From assembly GCF_947623445.1 (NCBI RefSeq), contig NC_135241.1, positions 2,916,501 through 2,980,500 of the forward strand: a DNA stretch of 64,000 nucleotides, in the 5' to 3' direction. Source of the stretch: Clavelina lepadiformis (Eukaryota > Chordata > Ascidiacea > Aplousobranchia > Clavelinidae). Of the stretch, positions 35,718 to 45,296 are shown one piece after another; the stretch's first letter is position 1; each line of letters opens with the position of its first letter. Position numbers and translations under genes: made by a program. Under the pieces are notes generated by a model that did no database searches, had not been told where the DNA came from, and saw nothing but the letters and a program-made list of their open reading frames with translations.

Positions 35718-37654
35718 ATGGATAGTTTTATGAAACCAGGAAAAGAACTGAGTCGATCACTGGATACAGATGTAGCAGATGAAAATAATGAAAGCGAGTC
35801 ATCTCAGATTCAACATATTTCAAAGGAAAAACAAAGTTTTGTTCAAAACTTAAAAACGATTTTTAGAGCAGAATGCGAAGAACTAATGAGTACATTTTCT
35901 GCATCAAATAAAGCTGCGATGGAATTTGTTCAAGCCGAAAATGAACATATTAGAAGAGAGTTACTCGAGTTTAAATCAGCTCAAAGTGCACTGGCCATTA
36001 AACAAGACAAACTAATTGCTGAAATCTATGACCTCAAGGAAAAGTTAACATCGTTCCAGAATATAAACTTCTTGAATGAAACTGTAATTAATGATCTTAG
36101 CTGTCAAATGAACAGTCTCGGCGAAACAGTTAATGACTTAACAAAGAGAAGCAGAAACATGGAATATTCCCAGGTATATATTAGTGCAGTGGAGATTGTA
36201 AATTATTGAAAATGTTTTTTATCACTGAAAGGCCATTTGGCATTTTATCACATATATAAATGTCTAATAGCAAATGATTGGCGCTTTTATTGCATGTCTC
36301 AATTCACACTACAAACACATGTAAAATGCCGAAAAAAATTGTTTAGATAGTAGGAAGATATTGGCGTCAGTAATAGCATTAAAGGAATTGCTGGAAAATT
36401 TCCATAAAAGTTTCTAAACCGAAAGTTTTTAAAAACTGGAAATACCAAATTAAACACAGTCTTTTTCATGTAATTTTAATGTAAATTTGCTTCCAATAAT
36501 CCATTCTTTTTGTTGCTCAATTATTTCTAGAAATTTTCCGTTTTATAATTTTTGTCAATAGAATACAGTACTACCCATTAAACTTATATCTTTAATCAAT
36601 GTCACTAGCCATTGCTTTTTTGTACATAGGACTCACTGTTCGAACCTTATAAAAGCAACAACAAAGACAATGCATTGAAAGAAGATGACTCATTCATGAA
36701 GTTCATCCAAAAGGAGGCAACAGAGAGCATTCAACCAAGGAAGTTATCAAAGTTTAAACTGGATTCAACTGACGATGACGAAGAAACAATCGACTTTAAT
36801 TTTAAACCAAAAACTCAATCAAACATTGCTTCAAAGTATATTGTTCATAGAACGTATTATATTTCTACTAGAAATCTACAGATTTCTTTAGAATCTCTAC
36901 TAGAATCTATTATTTATATACTACTGTTCCTTAATTTTTGCTCATAATTGGATCTCTTTTTACTTTAGAAAAGCCAATTCTATTTTTGCCAGCGACGATG
37001 AGAGATTAAACCAGTTACCTGCTGCTTGGGTTGATGCTTTTGATAAACTGGCTGATGGTGTTACTCAGGTTAGAATGTTTATGAAAAATACTAAGAATTT
37101 ACTTCAGAGCTAGGCATTGGATGTATCCAGTCGCTGTTGCAATTTGTTGTCAAACACATCGGCATTGTATGCTTAATGAATTTACTTACCATATGCAATA
37201 TTTTAAACAGGGTGACAGGAAAATAAAAAAGCTTGAAAAACAAATTTTAAATTTGAAAAAGAAATTTAACGAAGGACAAGTTTTCACCATCACAATGGAA
37301 GAACCCGAACCAGTGACGTATGAACCAACAACCTCACAGCAATCTCAGCTTTCATTCGACACTCACCAAGATCCTAACATTAGCACAGGGACTAACAGTA
37401 ACATTGCTGGGAAATCTCAGTTTCAAGCTGACAGCAATAAGTCCCAAGAACCAGATTCTACGAGCAGTGGATTTAAGTTTAATGCTACCCCGACTATTTC
37501 AACGACACTATTGGGAAACCTTGGTTCAACTCCGGTGCCAAATGCAAAGAGTGTATCTAGCATTGGTAAAAATGATTTTAACAAACAGAATCGAGCGACT
37601 AACCCTGTACAAAATCGTCCAAGGAGGAGATCGACTTGTAGACTGAGAAAATAA
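35718..37654 (+). CDS. Chimeric gene: coiled-coil protein with captured NUP153 C-terminal tail
   Basis: Exons 35718-36173, 36630-36835, 36969-37068 and 37211-37654 join in phase with GT/AG borders to give 401 aa. Residues about 40-150 are strongly heptad-like (for example ENEHIRRELLEFKSAQSALA). An acidic DSTDDDEET patch follows, then a WVDAFDKLADGV segment and a second short coiled coil (KIKKLEKQILNLKKKF). The last about 73 residues clearly derive from the C-terminus of NUP153, encoded in inverted orientation at 48883: both have KQNRAT.PVQNRP and end CRLRK or RRLRK. Nucleotide similarity continues into the 3' UTR for over 100 bp. The FG dipeptide of the parent is lost (AFGST became TLLGN). 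The basic tail of NUP153 is known to bind importin alpha, so nuclear targeting is possible. The origin of the coiled-coil part is unknown to me. The start is set at the ATG after a 5' acceptor-like TTTCCAG (35671). Confidence 0.75.
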
Positions 37655-37880
37655 GTTCAACTGCAGATGTAAATTGGTGTTTGATTTTAACAAGTTAAGA
37701 GCAGAAATAATTAGGTGAATTGAAGATTATCATGGACCTTGTGGACACTCTCATCTACGCTTCAGACAGTGCCATTAACTGAACATTTCTTTTAAACATT
37801 CCTTCTTTCTGGAACAGAGTTGTATGTTTGTTGCCAGTTTTTGTAGACTTATACTTAAGTTTACGAAAACAATCTTCACA

Positions 37881-37886
37881 AATAAA
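37881..37886 (+). terminator. Polyadenylation signal of the chimeric gene
   Basis: AATAAA 227 nt after the stop codon and downstream of the UTR stretch shared with NUP153. Confidence 0.5.
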
Positions 37887-39439
37887 AATGACTATCCCTG
37901 GACGAAGTTATTTGACTGACAAGAAGGATAAAAATACAAAACCATGAACAAATTTACGATTTGTGACCAAACAGAAATGCTCAGTTACTACTTTAAAAAC
38001 CTCACCTGAGGCACCATCAATAGCAAAAATACAACCCAAGTCACACTTGGTAAGCTTTGTCAAACAGCACCCATTTCTTCAGCCAGGTTAAAATCAAAAT
38101 GCCAAACGCTGGGCAAAGAGAAGAAAATGAGGTATTGAAAGCATGTCATTGTTGATGAGTTGTCCGCTTAAAAAGTTTAAAACTGTCATTTTTCACAAGT
38201 GTCAGAGCATACATTAGTGTAGTTAAATAAATCAACATTGTGATGTTCTTTAGTGTGTATTAATCAGTGTATTTCTAATCTATTCTTCTCTATGCTCCAA
38301 AGCAATGTATTGCTATAAGAAATGCAGCTTTCTGTAGTGTATATTTCAAATTTTGTAAAAATATCTCGCTTAAATTTTTCACATTTCCTTAAAATTTTCA
38401 GAGTAAATTGCTATGCATAATTATGAAAAAAAGCCTCACTGTAAAGATGTTTATACTCGTGTAAAACAATAAACATCCAAGAATAATAAAATCTTGTGAG
38501 CTTCCATCTTTTATTGTTCATAACCATCCTCAGTAAATTCACCTGCAGCAAACAACGTAGGGAGAAATTACAACTGGGCTCTTCAAACCACAAAGAATGT
38601 GAATACTTTTATCATTAAATGCTCATACTGAAGTAGCAAACACTATGATAGAAAAGAATTGCATCTATGTAATGTGTCTATCATCTATCAGGAGTGGGAA
38701 AACTTTTCTTAATTGAAGTCCACATTTGTGTTGGCTGCAACTCTTAAACAAAACATTAGAAAAGTTGGCTTTTCTTTTTTTGGAAGCAAACTAATGTTTA
38801 AAAAGTCGCACTTACCCAACCTCTTTTATAGATACTACTCATTGTTAAAGTATTGTCAGTTGCATTACATAATTCATAATGTAATCTGAAAATATGCGTT
38901 TAACAAACCATAGAAACGTTAAGAAGTTATGCGTGATTCCAATGCTACCAAAAGTGTGAATCATTGGGTGAACGTTACTTTAGAATAAAACCTCGATCAG
39001 AAATCTTTTTAAATTAAAATGTTTTTTCATGCCAGGATGTTAACGGTGGAATGTGTCTTTTTCTTAACAGTAGTTTACTATAGATTAATTAATTATTTCT
39101 GTTTCATACTCTTCATATGTTACTAATAGTATGTGCATTTATTCTAGAGTAACTGAAGTGCAGATGTCAATGACTTTAACTTGATTCGAACTAAAATAAA
39201 TAGATATTTCAACTCCTCCAAACATCAGAAAAGCCGCTAATGACTCCAATAAGGGTCATAAACTCCAGGTTAAGTTGATTGATTTAAATGATCATGAAGG
39301 ATAGCGTAGTAAAAAAGTTTGGAAACCACTACCTTAAGCTCTGTTAATGGTCATCAGTGATAATTCTGAAACACATCTGCACATTTCCTAACTTCACCTG
39401 TTTATTTTCGTTGAACAGTATGACAAAAACAAGTCAATT

Positions 39440-39640
39440 AAAGAAAAGTCTTTACCCAATGCTGTAATACATCAAGCAACAATTTCACAACAAATTAGGC
39501 TTTCATTCGGAACAGCACATAAATTTACAGAAAAAAGAGCTACCACTAACATTCAAGACAATTTTTTATTAACAGTCAGCAACAAGTTTAGTTGGAACAA
39601 CGTCTCTCCAGAAAACCAGAAGATGGTAAAATTTGCATTG
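39440..39640 (+). pseudogene. Decayed copy of chimeric-gene exon 4 sequence
   Basis: The stretch resembles 37320-37490 of the chimeric gene, with a shared CAACAA..TCACA.CAA and GCTTTCATTCG block and a later CAG.AA.AAG...AACCAGA block. It has no continuous frame and many differences. The match was made by eye, so extent and identity are uncertain. It abuts the NUP153 N-terminal fragment. Confidence 0.4.
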
Positions 39641-39656
39641 ATAGCAGATTTTTGGG

Positions 39657-39932
39657 ATGTCAAAGAAACATGTTACACACAGAAGACAGCCTGCCGTTGT
39701 TGCCACTTACTCACCTTCTGAAGGCCTGAAGCACAATTATGAGGCATCCAGTGGAGGTGGAAAAATGAAACATCAGCTATGGGCATTATTCTGCTGTGAG
39801 GAGAACGTCTTGCCGCCAGTTCCCAACATAACTATGAACATACCAAAACTACCTTCCTTTGATTTTAACAGTCCTGGCAGCACTTCCACATCTGCACCTC
39901 CAAAATTGAGCAAGATTAATTTACTTAACTAA
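39657..39932 (+). pseudogene. NUP153 N-terminal-region fragment (inverted partial copy)
   Basis: The 91-codon frame matches residues about 217-314 of the NUP153 encoded on the opposite strand at 51.63-51.93 kb: shared QPAVVATYS.SEGLKHNYEA, GGGKMKHQ, NVLPPVPNITMNIP and PPKLSKIN. DNA similarity is high and runs past the frame to about 39995. Two internal deletions around 39775-39800 shift and then restore frame, so a short segment is scrambled. The frame ends early at TAA and has no promoter or splice partner visible, so I call it a pseudogene. Low-level transcription cannot be excluded. Confidence 0.8.
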
Positions 39933-40952
39933 CTAAGGTTAGATTAACCCAAAATTTAGAAAAAGGACTAGTGGAACATAAAGATCATCTTTTACCATGA
40001 ACTTAGATTCTGTTTTACTAATGGACCTTAGTTAGCAAGTGCACTCAATATGAGGAATTAGACTGTTCAAACCACAAAGAATAAACCATTTAATGTTTTT
40101 ATTATTAAAAACCTGCATTAAAATTTTAAACACTTTGATACAAATCCTCTGCATACTTACTGTATATAAATAATGTACATACTCCTGATTGTGATAACAT
40201 AGAAAAAAGATACGTTTTTAAGAAGACGAATAAAAGTTAAGGAACTACCATATATGCATAATTCCAATCACGTCCTAAATTTCTTAGTTTTGCGATTGAA
40301 AAAAATGGCACCACACAGATAAATACGGTGTCTTAAGTTTTTTGCTATTTTAAATGTGTTTGTAAAATAATGACCAGAAATGTTTCATTGGCTCTGAAAC
40401 TAGCAAAAAAGTAATTTTGTATCTCTAGTAAACCGGCACTTCTAAAAAATAAATGGTAAATTCCACATTAAAAGGTAAAATTTCAAGGTAGTAAAAATAA
40501 ATATTTCTATTTACAAGCTTCCACTCTTGCAACGTAAGTCGCTAGTACAGTAATAATTCAACACAAAAACAGACATTTGATCACAGTCGTCAATGCTATA
40601 ATGCTACTGCTATAGAAAATGTCTGCACCGAAAGTTTGTAGCACTCAAAACACACAATAATATTAATTTCAACCAATACAATGAAAGTTGACTACGAGCA
40701 AGTTGGTTTACAAACAACTATTATCATATTTTTGTGTTGCAATGTTGCCAATAACATATACCAGAGAGGTCCAACTTTACAATGGACCTATATTTGTGGG
40801 AGAGATCCCTCTGAACGCGTGATGTTTAAGACGCAAAACAATTATGATAATAACAAACAATACACCATCACAAAAGCTATAGAAATGACGAATCAACATT
40901 GAACAATCATTAACGAGTTTAAATCATTTATAGACTTTTCTTAGTCTGGCGG

Positions 40953-41002
40953 CAAACAAACAAACAAACAAACAATACTACTACAAACAAACAATACTAC
41001 TG
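40953..41002. repeat. CAAA microsatellite with a tandem 19-bp unit
   Basis: About five CAAA units are followed by two copies of an ACAAACAAACAATACTACT-type unit. Confidence 0.8.
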
Positions 41003-41310
41003 AAATTCTTATTTCTGGTTGTGAATCTTAGAATATGTTTGATAAACAATGTTTGCCAACTTTACAGAAATGAAGTAAAAAAATTAAATTACAACAAGCA
41101 ATCAGTGAAAAAGTTGAGAAAAATATCATTTCAAAAATATTTGAGATATAATAAAATTTTCCGTTCAAACTTTCTTTGTCTTTTTTGTGTTTGTTACGAG
41201 ATACTGTTGCTTTGACCATAATTTGGGTTTTTGAAATTAATCCACGCATCTTCCTGTTCATGTAAGCTAGATTTATCTTAGCTTAAATTTGTACTGCCAT
41301 CTAACTAGAC

Positions 41311-42079
41311 CAGGGGTGGGCAAACTTGTTCAATGAAAGAGTTACTTGCGGAAAACTATAAACACCAGCGAGCCGCAAAATCAGTAATGATTGTCAATTT
41401 GGTTATTATATTATTAGTAGTCATTTTGGGATATTACTTTTCAGCTAGAAGACCCATAAAAACTTGTCGGCGATGCATACTTTGACCACCTTTGCCATAG
41501 AGTATATATAATATAATGCCATATAATCTATACCTGAAAACAATGTCGGATTCTATGTCTAGTGTTACGTCATAAACGAAATGCTGGCCTAAATAAAGAA
41601 AAAAATAGACAGAAACGTTCATAAATGGTACTCTTGGTAGCCTTTACAATTTTTTTGGAGTTTTACAATTCGTCTAGAACAGTGGTTCCCAAACTATGGT
41701 ACGCGTACCACTAGTGGTACACAAAAGTCTTCCAGGTGGTACGCGAGCAACTTATCAAGTTTACACCAAACGATCGCGGCATTATTTTAATTCACATAAA
41801 TTAGGTAGAGCGTAAAATTTCATGCTATATTCCCTACTGAATACTAATTCCTTAGGGTATTGACGCATTGGATTGTAAAACAGCGTTTCTTTGTGACGAA
41901 ATACAACGTCATTTATTACTAGGTAATAAATCCTTGAAGTCAGTTTTTATAGTCCTACAATGTAGGTGGTACGAGAACGCTGCATAAACCAAAAAAATGG
42001 TACGCGAGTAGATAAAGTTTGGGAACCACTGGTCTAGAAGAGCCAGAAAAACATGCCGGCGAGCCGCAGTTTGAACTAG
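41311..42079. mobile_element. hAT-type MITE interrupted by a second MITE
   Basis: It begins CAGGGGTGGGCAAAC, a common hAT terminal sequence. It is flanked by AACTAGAC at 41303-41310 and 42080-42087. The right end keeps GAGCCGCAGTTTG, but the final bases no longer mirror the left end. The element at 41680-42031 is inserted inside it. Without that insertion its length is about 409 bp. Confidence 0.6.
41680..42031. mobile_element. hAT-type MITE, 352 bp, intact ends and target duplication
   Basis: The ends CAGTGGTTCCCAAAC and GTTTGGGAACCACTG are perfect 15-bp inverted repeats. The 8-bp target duplication GTCTAGAA is exact at 41672-41679 and 42032-42039. There is no coding capacity. GGTACGCG motifs lie just inside both ends. 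It is inserted into the older MITE at 41311-42079. Confidence 0.95.
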
Positions 42080-42404
42080 AACTAGACCGAGGCAGCAACA
42101 TTACTGTTATTCAGTCAGGCAAAGTTAGGCACATAAAATCGGCTGTCTACAGTAATGAAACCAATTGTCTATCAAAAATCAATTCAGCTAGGAACACATG
42201 TTTTGCGAAGTGTGGGTTTGATAAAAACTTGATGCGCAAAAATATCCTATATCACAATATTTTGATTGTAAAGAAACGCAAATCTTTTGCGCTAACTGTT
42301 GATTATAAATATCAATTTCATGTTTATCTTTGTGCCAATTTCATCACAAGGAGCTTGCCTTCCAGCAAGGCAGACAAAACTCCATAATCAGATAACACGT
42401 ACAC

Positions 42405-42410
42405 TTTATT
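42405..42410 (-). terminator. Possible polyadenylation signal of the kelch gene
   Basis: AATAAA on the minus strand about 300 nt beyond the KLHDC8-like stop codon. Confidence 0.35.
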
Positions 42411-42708
42411 GCTGTAGGTTATTATTATTATTATATATCACTTAGGTTGTAATGTTAAGTTATGCTGTGAATCCTACAAATACTTGCAGGCCAACAAAAT
42501 GGCTTGGCGGGCGACAAGTGGCTCGTAGTTGGACCATGCTGCCGCTGGTAGATATCGTCAAAAAACAAAATTTTAATAGTTGAGCTAATACACTCACAGG
42601 GACCATAACAGTTTGTAACGCTACTGAATTGGTATAAAAGGAACACAAAAATGCAGTAATATCTACTTAATATAAAGTTTAGGAATGAACAAAAACCAAA
42701 CCAAATCT

Positions 42709-43767
42709 TTACTCCGGCAAGGACTCAGGCTGAAATATTTCACAGGTGGCTGTAGGCCCATCTGGAGTTACTCCCCCAATAACATACAACTTTCCTTGAT
42801 GGGTTACACATGAACAAGTGCTGTGTGCCCTTGGCATGTCTGTGAGGCGTTTCCACTTCTTCGTCTCCGGATTGAATAGCTCTGTCGAACTCAGAGGTTT
42901 TCCTTCGTTTCCAAGGCCTCCTACAACAACAACTTGATTGTCAATTGAAGCAACGGCAAAGTCGCCGCGTTTAGTCGGCATCGCCATTCTCTTGTGTGAT
43001 TGCCACTCTCCTTTCTCGTTCTGCTCTAGCGGGTACACCTCGCATGCATCACAGAATCCCTGCTGGGCGTTTTGCCGCAAGCCGCCAAGCGACAGAAGAT
43101 AGTTGTCGGTGATCCCGTAGCAAGGGAAAACTCTTTTGCTCGGGATGTTTGGATAACGGCACCAGGATCTTAGGTCAAAATCAAAAACTTCAAATGCATC
43201 AACTGGTATTTTCCCCATCCTGCCTCCAACGACGACTGCCTTGTTGTTGTGGCAGTAAGCCTGTGCAGCGTATCTCGCTGTGGGCATCGGAGGAAAAGCT
43301 TGCCATTTCTCACTACCACTGGAGCTGATAACCAGGCATTTGAAGTGATCTCGTGGATTGCTATCCATTGCCATTCCTCCGAAGATGTGGATCGTGTTAT
43401 CTTTAAGGAAACTTGCCATTCCCATCAGCGGTTCGGACACCGGGGCCAGTCGCTTCCATTTGTTCTCGGCAGTGTAGTACACCTCAACGGCATCCACTGG
43501 GGCTTGGGTGGGGCCAACACCACCGATGGCGATAATCTTACCGTCAAGTGCGGCTACGATTGGTGCAGCCCGCTTCGTGGGCAGACCCTTCAACTTGGTC
43601 CAGCTATTTTCAGTGGGGTCGTAAGCTTCCAGGGTGTTGACAGGTTGACCCATCTCGTCACAACCCCCAATGACATACAGCAGTCCATTGCAAAATGTAA
43701 CAGATGTGTAGACACGAGGGACACTCATTGACGCTATGCTGGACCACTTGTAGTTCGTAACAGCCAT
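42709..43767 (-). CDS. KLHDC8: KLHDC8-like kelch-repeat protein
   Basis: An uninterrupted 352-codon frame encodes a kelch beta-propeller. Seven double-glycine blade motifs are visible (YVIGGC, IAIGGV, HIFGGM, VVVGGR, LSLGGL, VVVGGL, YVIGGV), each followed by the Val/Leu-Glu-x-Phe/Tyr and W.R...MP.R spacing of kelch repeats. There is no BTB, BACK or F-box domain, and the length and features such as PVDAFEVFDFD match the vertebrate KLHDC8A/B group, a cytoplasmic family of small propellers. KLHDC8B has been linked to cytokinesis; the role here is inferred only. The ATG at 43767 starts directly at the first blade, as in the vertebrate proteins. The coding exon has no intron and is noticeably CpG-rich compared with ELMO next door. 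Confidence 0.9.
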   Translation of the reverse strand: MAVTNYKWSSIASMSVPRVYTSVTFCNGLLYVIGGCDEMGQPVNTLEAYDPTENSWTKLKGLPTKRAAPIVAALDGKIIAIGGVGPTQAPVDAVEVYYTAENKWKRLAPVSEPLMGMASFLKDNTIHIFGGMAMDSNPRDHFKCLVISSSGSEKWQAFPPMPTARYAAQAYCHNNKAVVVGGRMGKIPVDAFEVFDFDLRSWCRYPNIPSKRVFPCYGITDNYLLSLGGLRQNAQQGFCDACEVYPLEQNEKGEWQSHKRMAMPTKRGDFAVASIDNQVVVVGGLGNEGKPLSSTELFNPETKKWKRLTDMPRAHSTCSCVTHQGKLYVIGGVTPDGPTATCEIFQPESLPE

Positions 43768-44675
43768 TCTATTACACCTTTAGCTCACATTAGCAGAAGA
43801 CAATACCTGCACTTAAAATAAGGAAAACAAACCACGTAAGAATTATGAATACATTTCCCTTAAGGCACATGATCATGAAAGGAAACCTTATTTCACGAAA
43901 GCACGAGTGTGTGTATCTCCAAACAAAAATTACAGATCAATCACTTCATTCTGTTTGACCATAAAACTAGAACAGATTACAAATATGATCACGATACCAA
44001 TAACTCAATATAAAGATTGAATTTAGGTGATTAACAGAGCGAATTCAATAATTGATGAAATAGCAAATGAAAAAAAAACATATGTATATAATTTAAACTT
44101 GTTATAGGGCAATTGCTGACTAACAGAAACAATTCTGATTAGACTGGGTATTTTGAAAAATTAACTGGTAAAACATCTCAATAAAATATCAACAGCAGTT
44201 TCTGCTACTATTAGCCAAGGAGCGATGATAGACATGTTTAAAACACTTCATTTCCAATCCAAATGCAACATTTAATCACATCTGTATACAAGGGACAATA
44301 TAATATTATGCTTTATTTATAAGTCGGTGGACAATATTGCACATGGCTACAGCATTTTAAAACGTTTGGTTTTTCACCAATACCCTTTCAGCACATCACA
44401 GGGTTGTTCAATAAACACAAATGTCATAAATCTGATATCATAAAGAATTGTTGATCATTAATTGAAATAATATACATAATACTACCACTGCAAATATATT
44501 ATCTGTTGAAATGTCTCATAGTTTTGTTTTGGAAACCACGTTCATTATAAATGGCTTTTTGAACAGCAATCAAGCATTTCGAATAATATTCAGAATAATT
44601 ATTTTGCCATGATTTTTTTCTTATACCGAAAATAATAAAGCCTAAAATTGAAACGTCTAATTAGATATCCTAATA

Positions 44676-45015
44676 CAGCGTGGTCCAACTGCAGGCCCGC
44701 GGGCCAAAGTTGGCCCGCGAGCACCGATTTTTTGGCCCGCGAACTGATAGTCAGCTTTGATAGTCGCTACTGTATAGTCGAGGAAGAACCTCGACCGCAG
44801 ATGTCACATTGATCAGCATTTAATAGCTAAATTTTGAACTATTCTAATTTCAGTTTTAATGAAACAAGAGAACTTTTTTCAGTTCTAATATCAATGTCAC
44901 ATTGTTTTTCAGTTCTAATTTCACATTTCTTCATTTCTAATTTAAAAACATTGGCCCGCAAGATAAAAAAATTTTCTGATTTTGGCCCGCGATGAAAAGA
45001 AGTTGGACCACGCTG
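44676..45015. mobile_element. hAT-type MITE, 340 bp, GGCCCGCG-rich
   Basis: The ends CAGCGTGGTCCAAC and GTTGGACCACGCTG are perfect 14-bp inverted repeats. The target duplication TCCTAATA is exact at 44668-44675 and 45016-45023. The interior carries several TTGGCCCGCG motifs near both ends. A similar right-end sequence (AGTTGGACCATGCTG) near 42527 may be a fragment of the same family. Confidence 0.95.
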
Positions 45016-45288
45016 TCCTAATACAAAACAATGAAATGATAAACATATGGAAAACATGCAGTAACTTTTGATTAAATATAGTGCTGCAATTATGCAAGGA
45101 ATATTGGATTGTGCTTAGGATGTACATCACAAGCTTTTTAAATTATAACTCATGCATACTTAACATAGATTTTACATAATGATTATCTGGAAACAATAAT
45201 GACATCAAACAAAAATACATGAAATAACAAAAAACTAAAATATACATAAACTCTGGAATACTGACAACATACGTGGAACTTAAACAAA

Positions 45289-45294
45289 TTTATT
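45289..45294 (-). terminator. ELMO polyadenylation signal almost touching the stop codon
   Basis: AATAAA starts two bases after the ELMO TAG on the minus strand. If it is used, the 3' UTR is only about 20-30 nt. Confidence 0.4.
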
Positions 45295-45296
45295 TT

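Larger units (their letters stand above)
37655..42708. other. Intergenic region with NUP153 debris and nested MITEs
   Basis: It contains the 3' UTR of the chimeric gene, a broken NUP153 fragment (39657-39932), a decayed copy of chimeric-gene exon 4 sequence (about 39.44-39.64 kb), a CAAA-rich tandem repeat (40953-41002) and nested MITEs (41311-42079). The 122-codon frame at 42019-42387 begins inside MITE sequence and is not a gene. A TTCAAACCACAAAGAAT block occurs both near 38.58 and 40.07 kb, which suggests a local tandem duplication about 1.5 kb apart. Confidence 0.6.
43768..45296. other. Intergenic region between the kelch gene and ELMO
   Basis: No coding sequence is supported. It contains the intact MITE at 44676-45015. 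The small frames near 44.84-45.13 kb come from that element. The kelch promoter probably lies at its left edge. Confidence 0.6.

Noticed and set aside
42019..42387. 122-codon plus-strand frame
   Set aside because: Starts inside the end of one MITE and crosses the end of another, so it is transposon-derived noise.
43249..43731. 160-codon plus-strand frame antisense to the kelch gene
   Set aside because: Shadow of the kelch coding exon, without any motif of its own.
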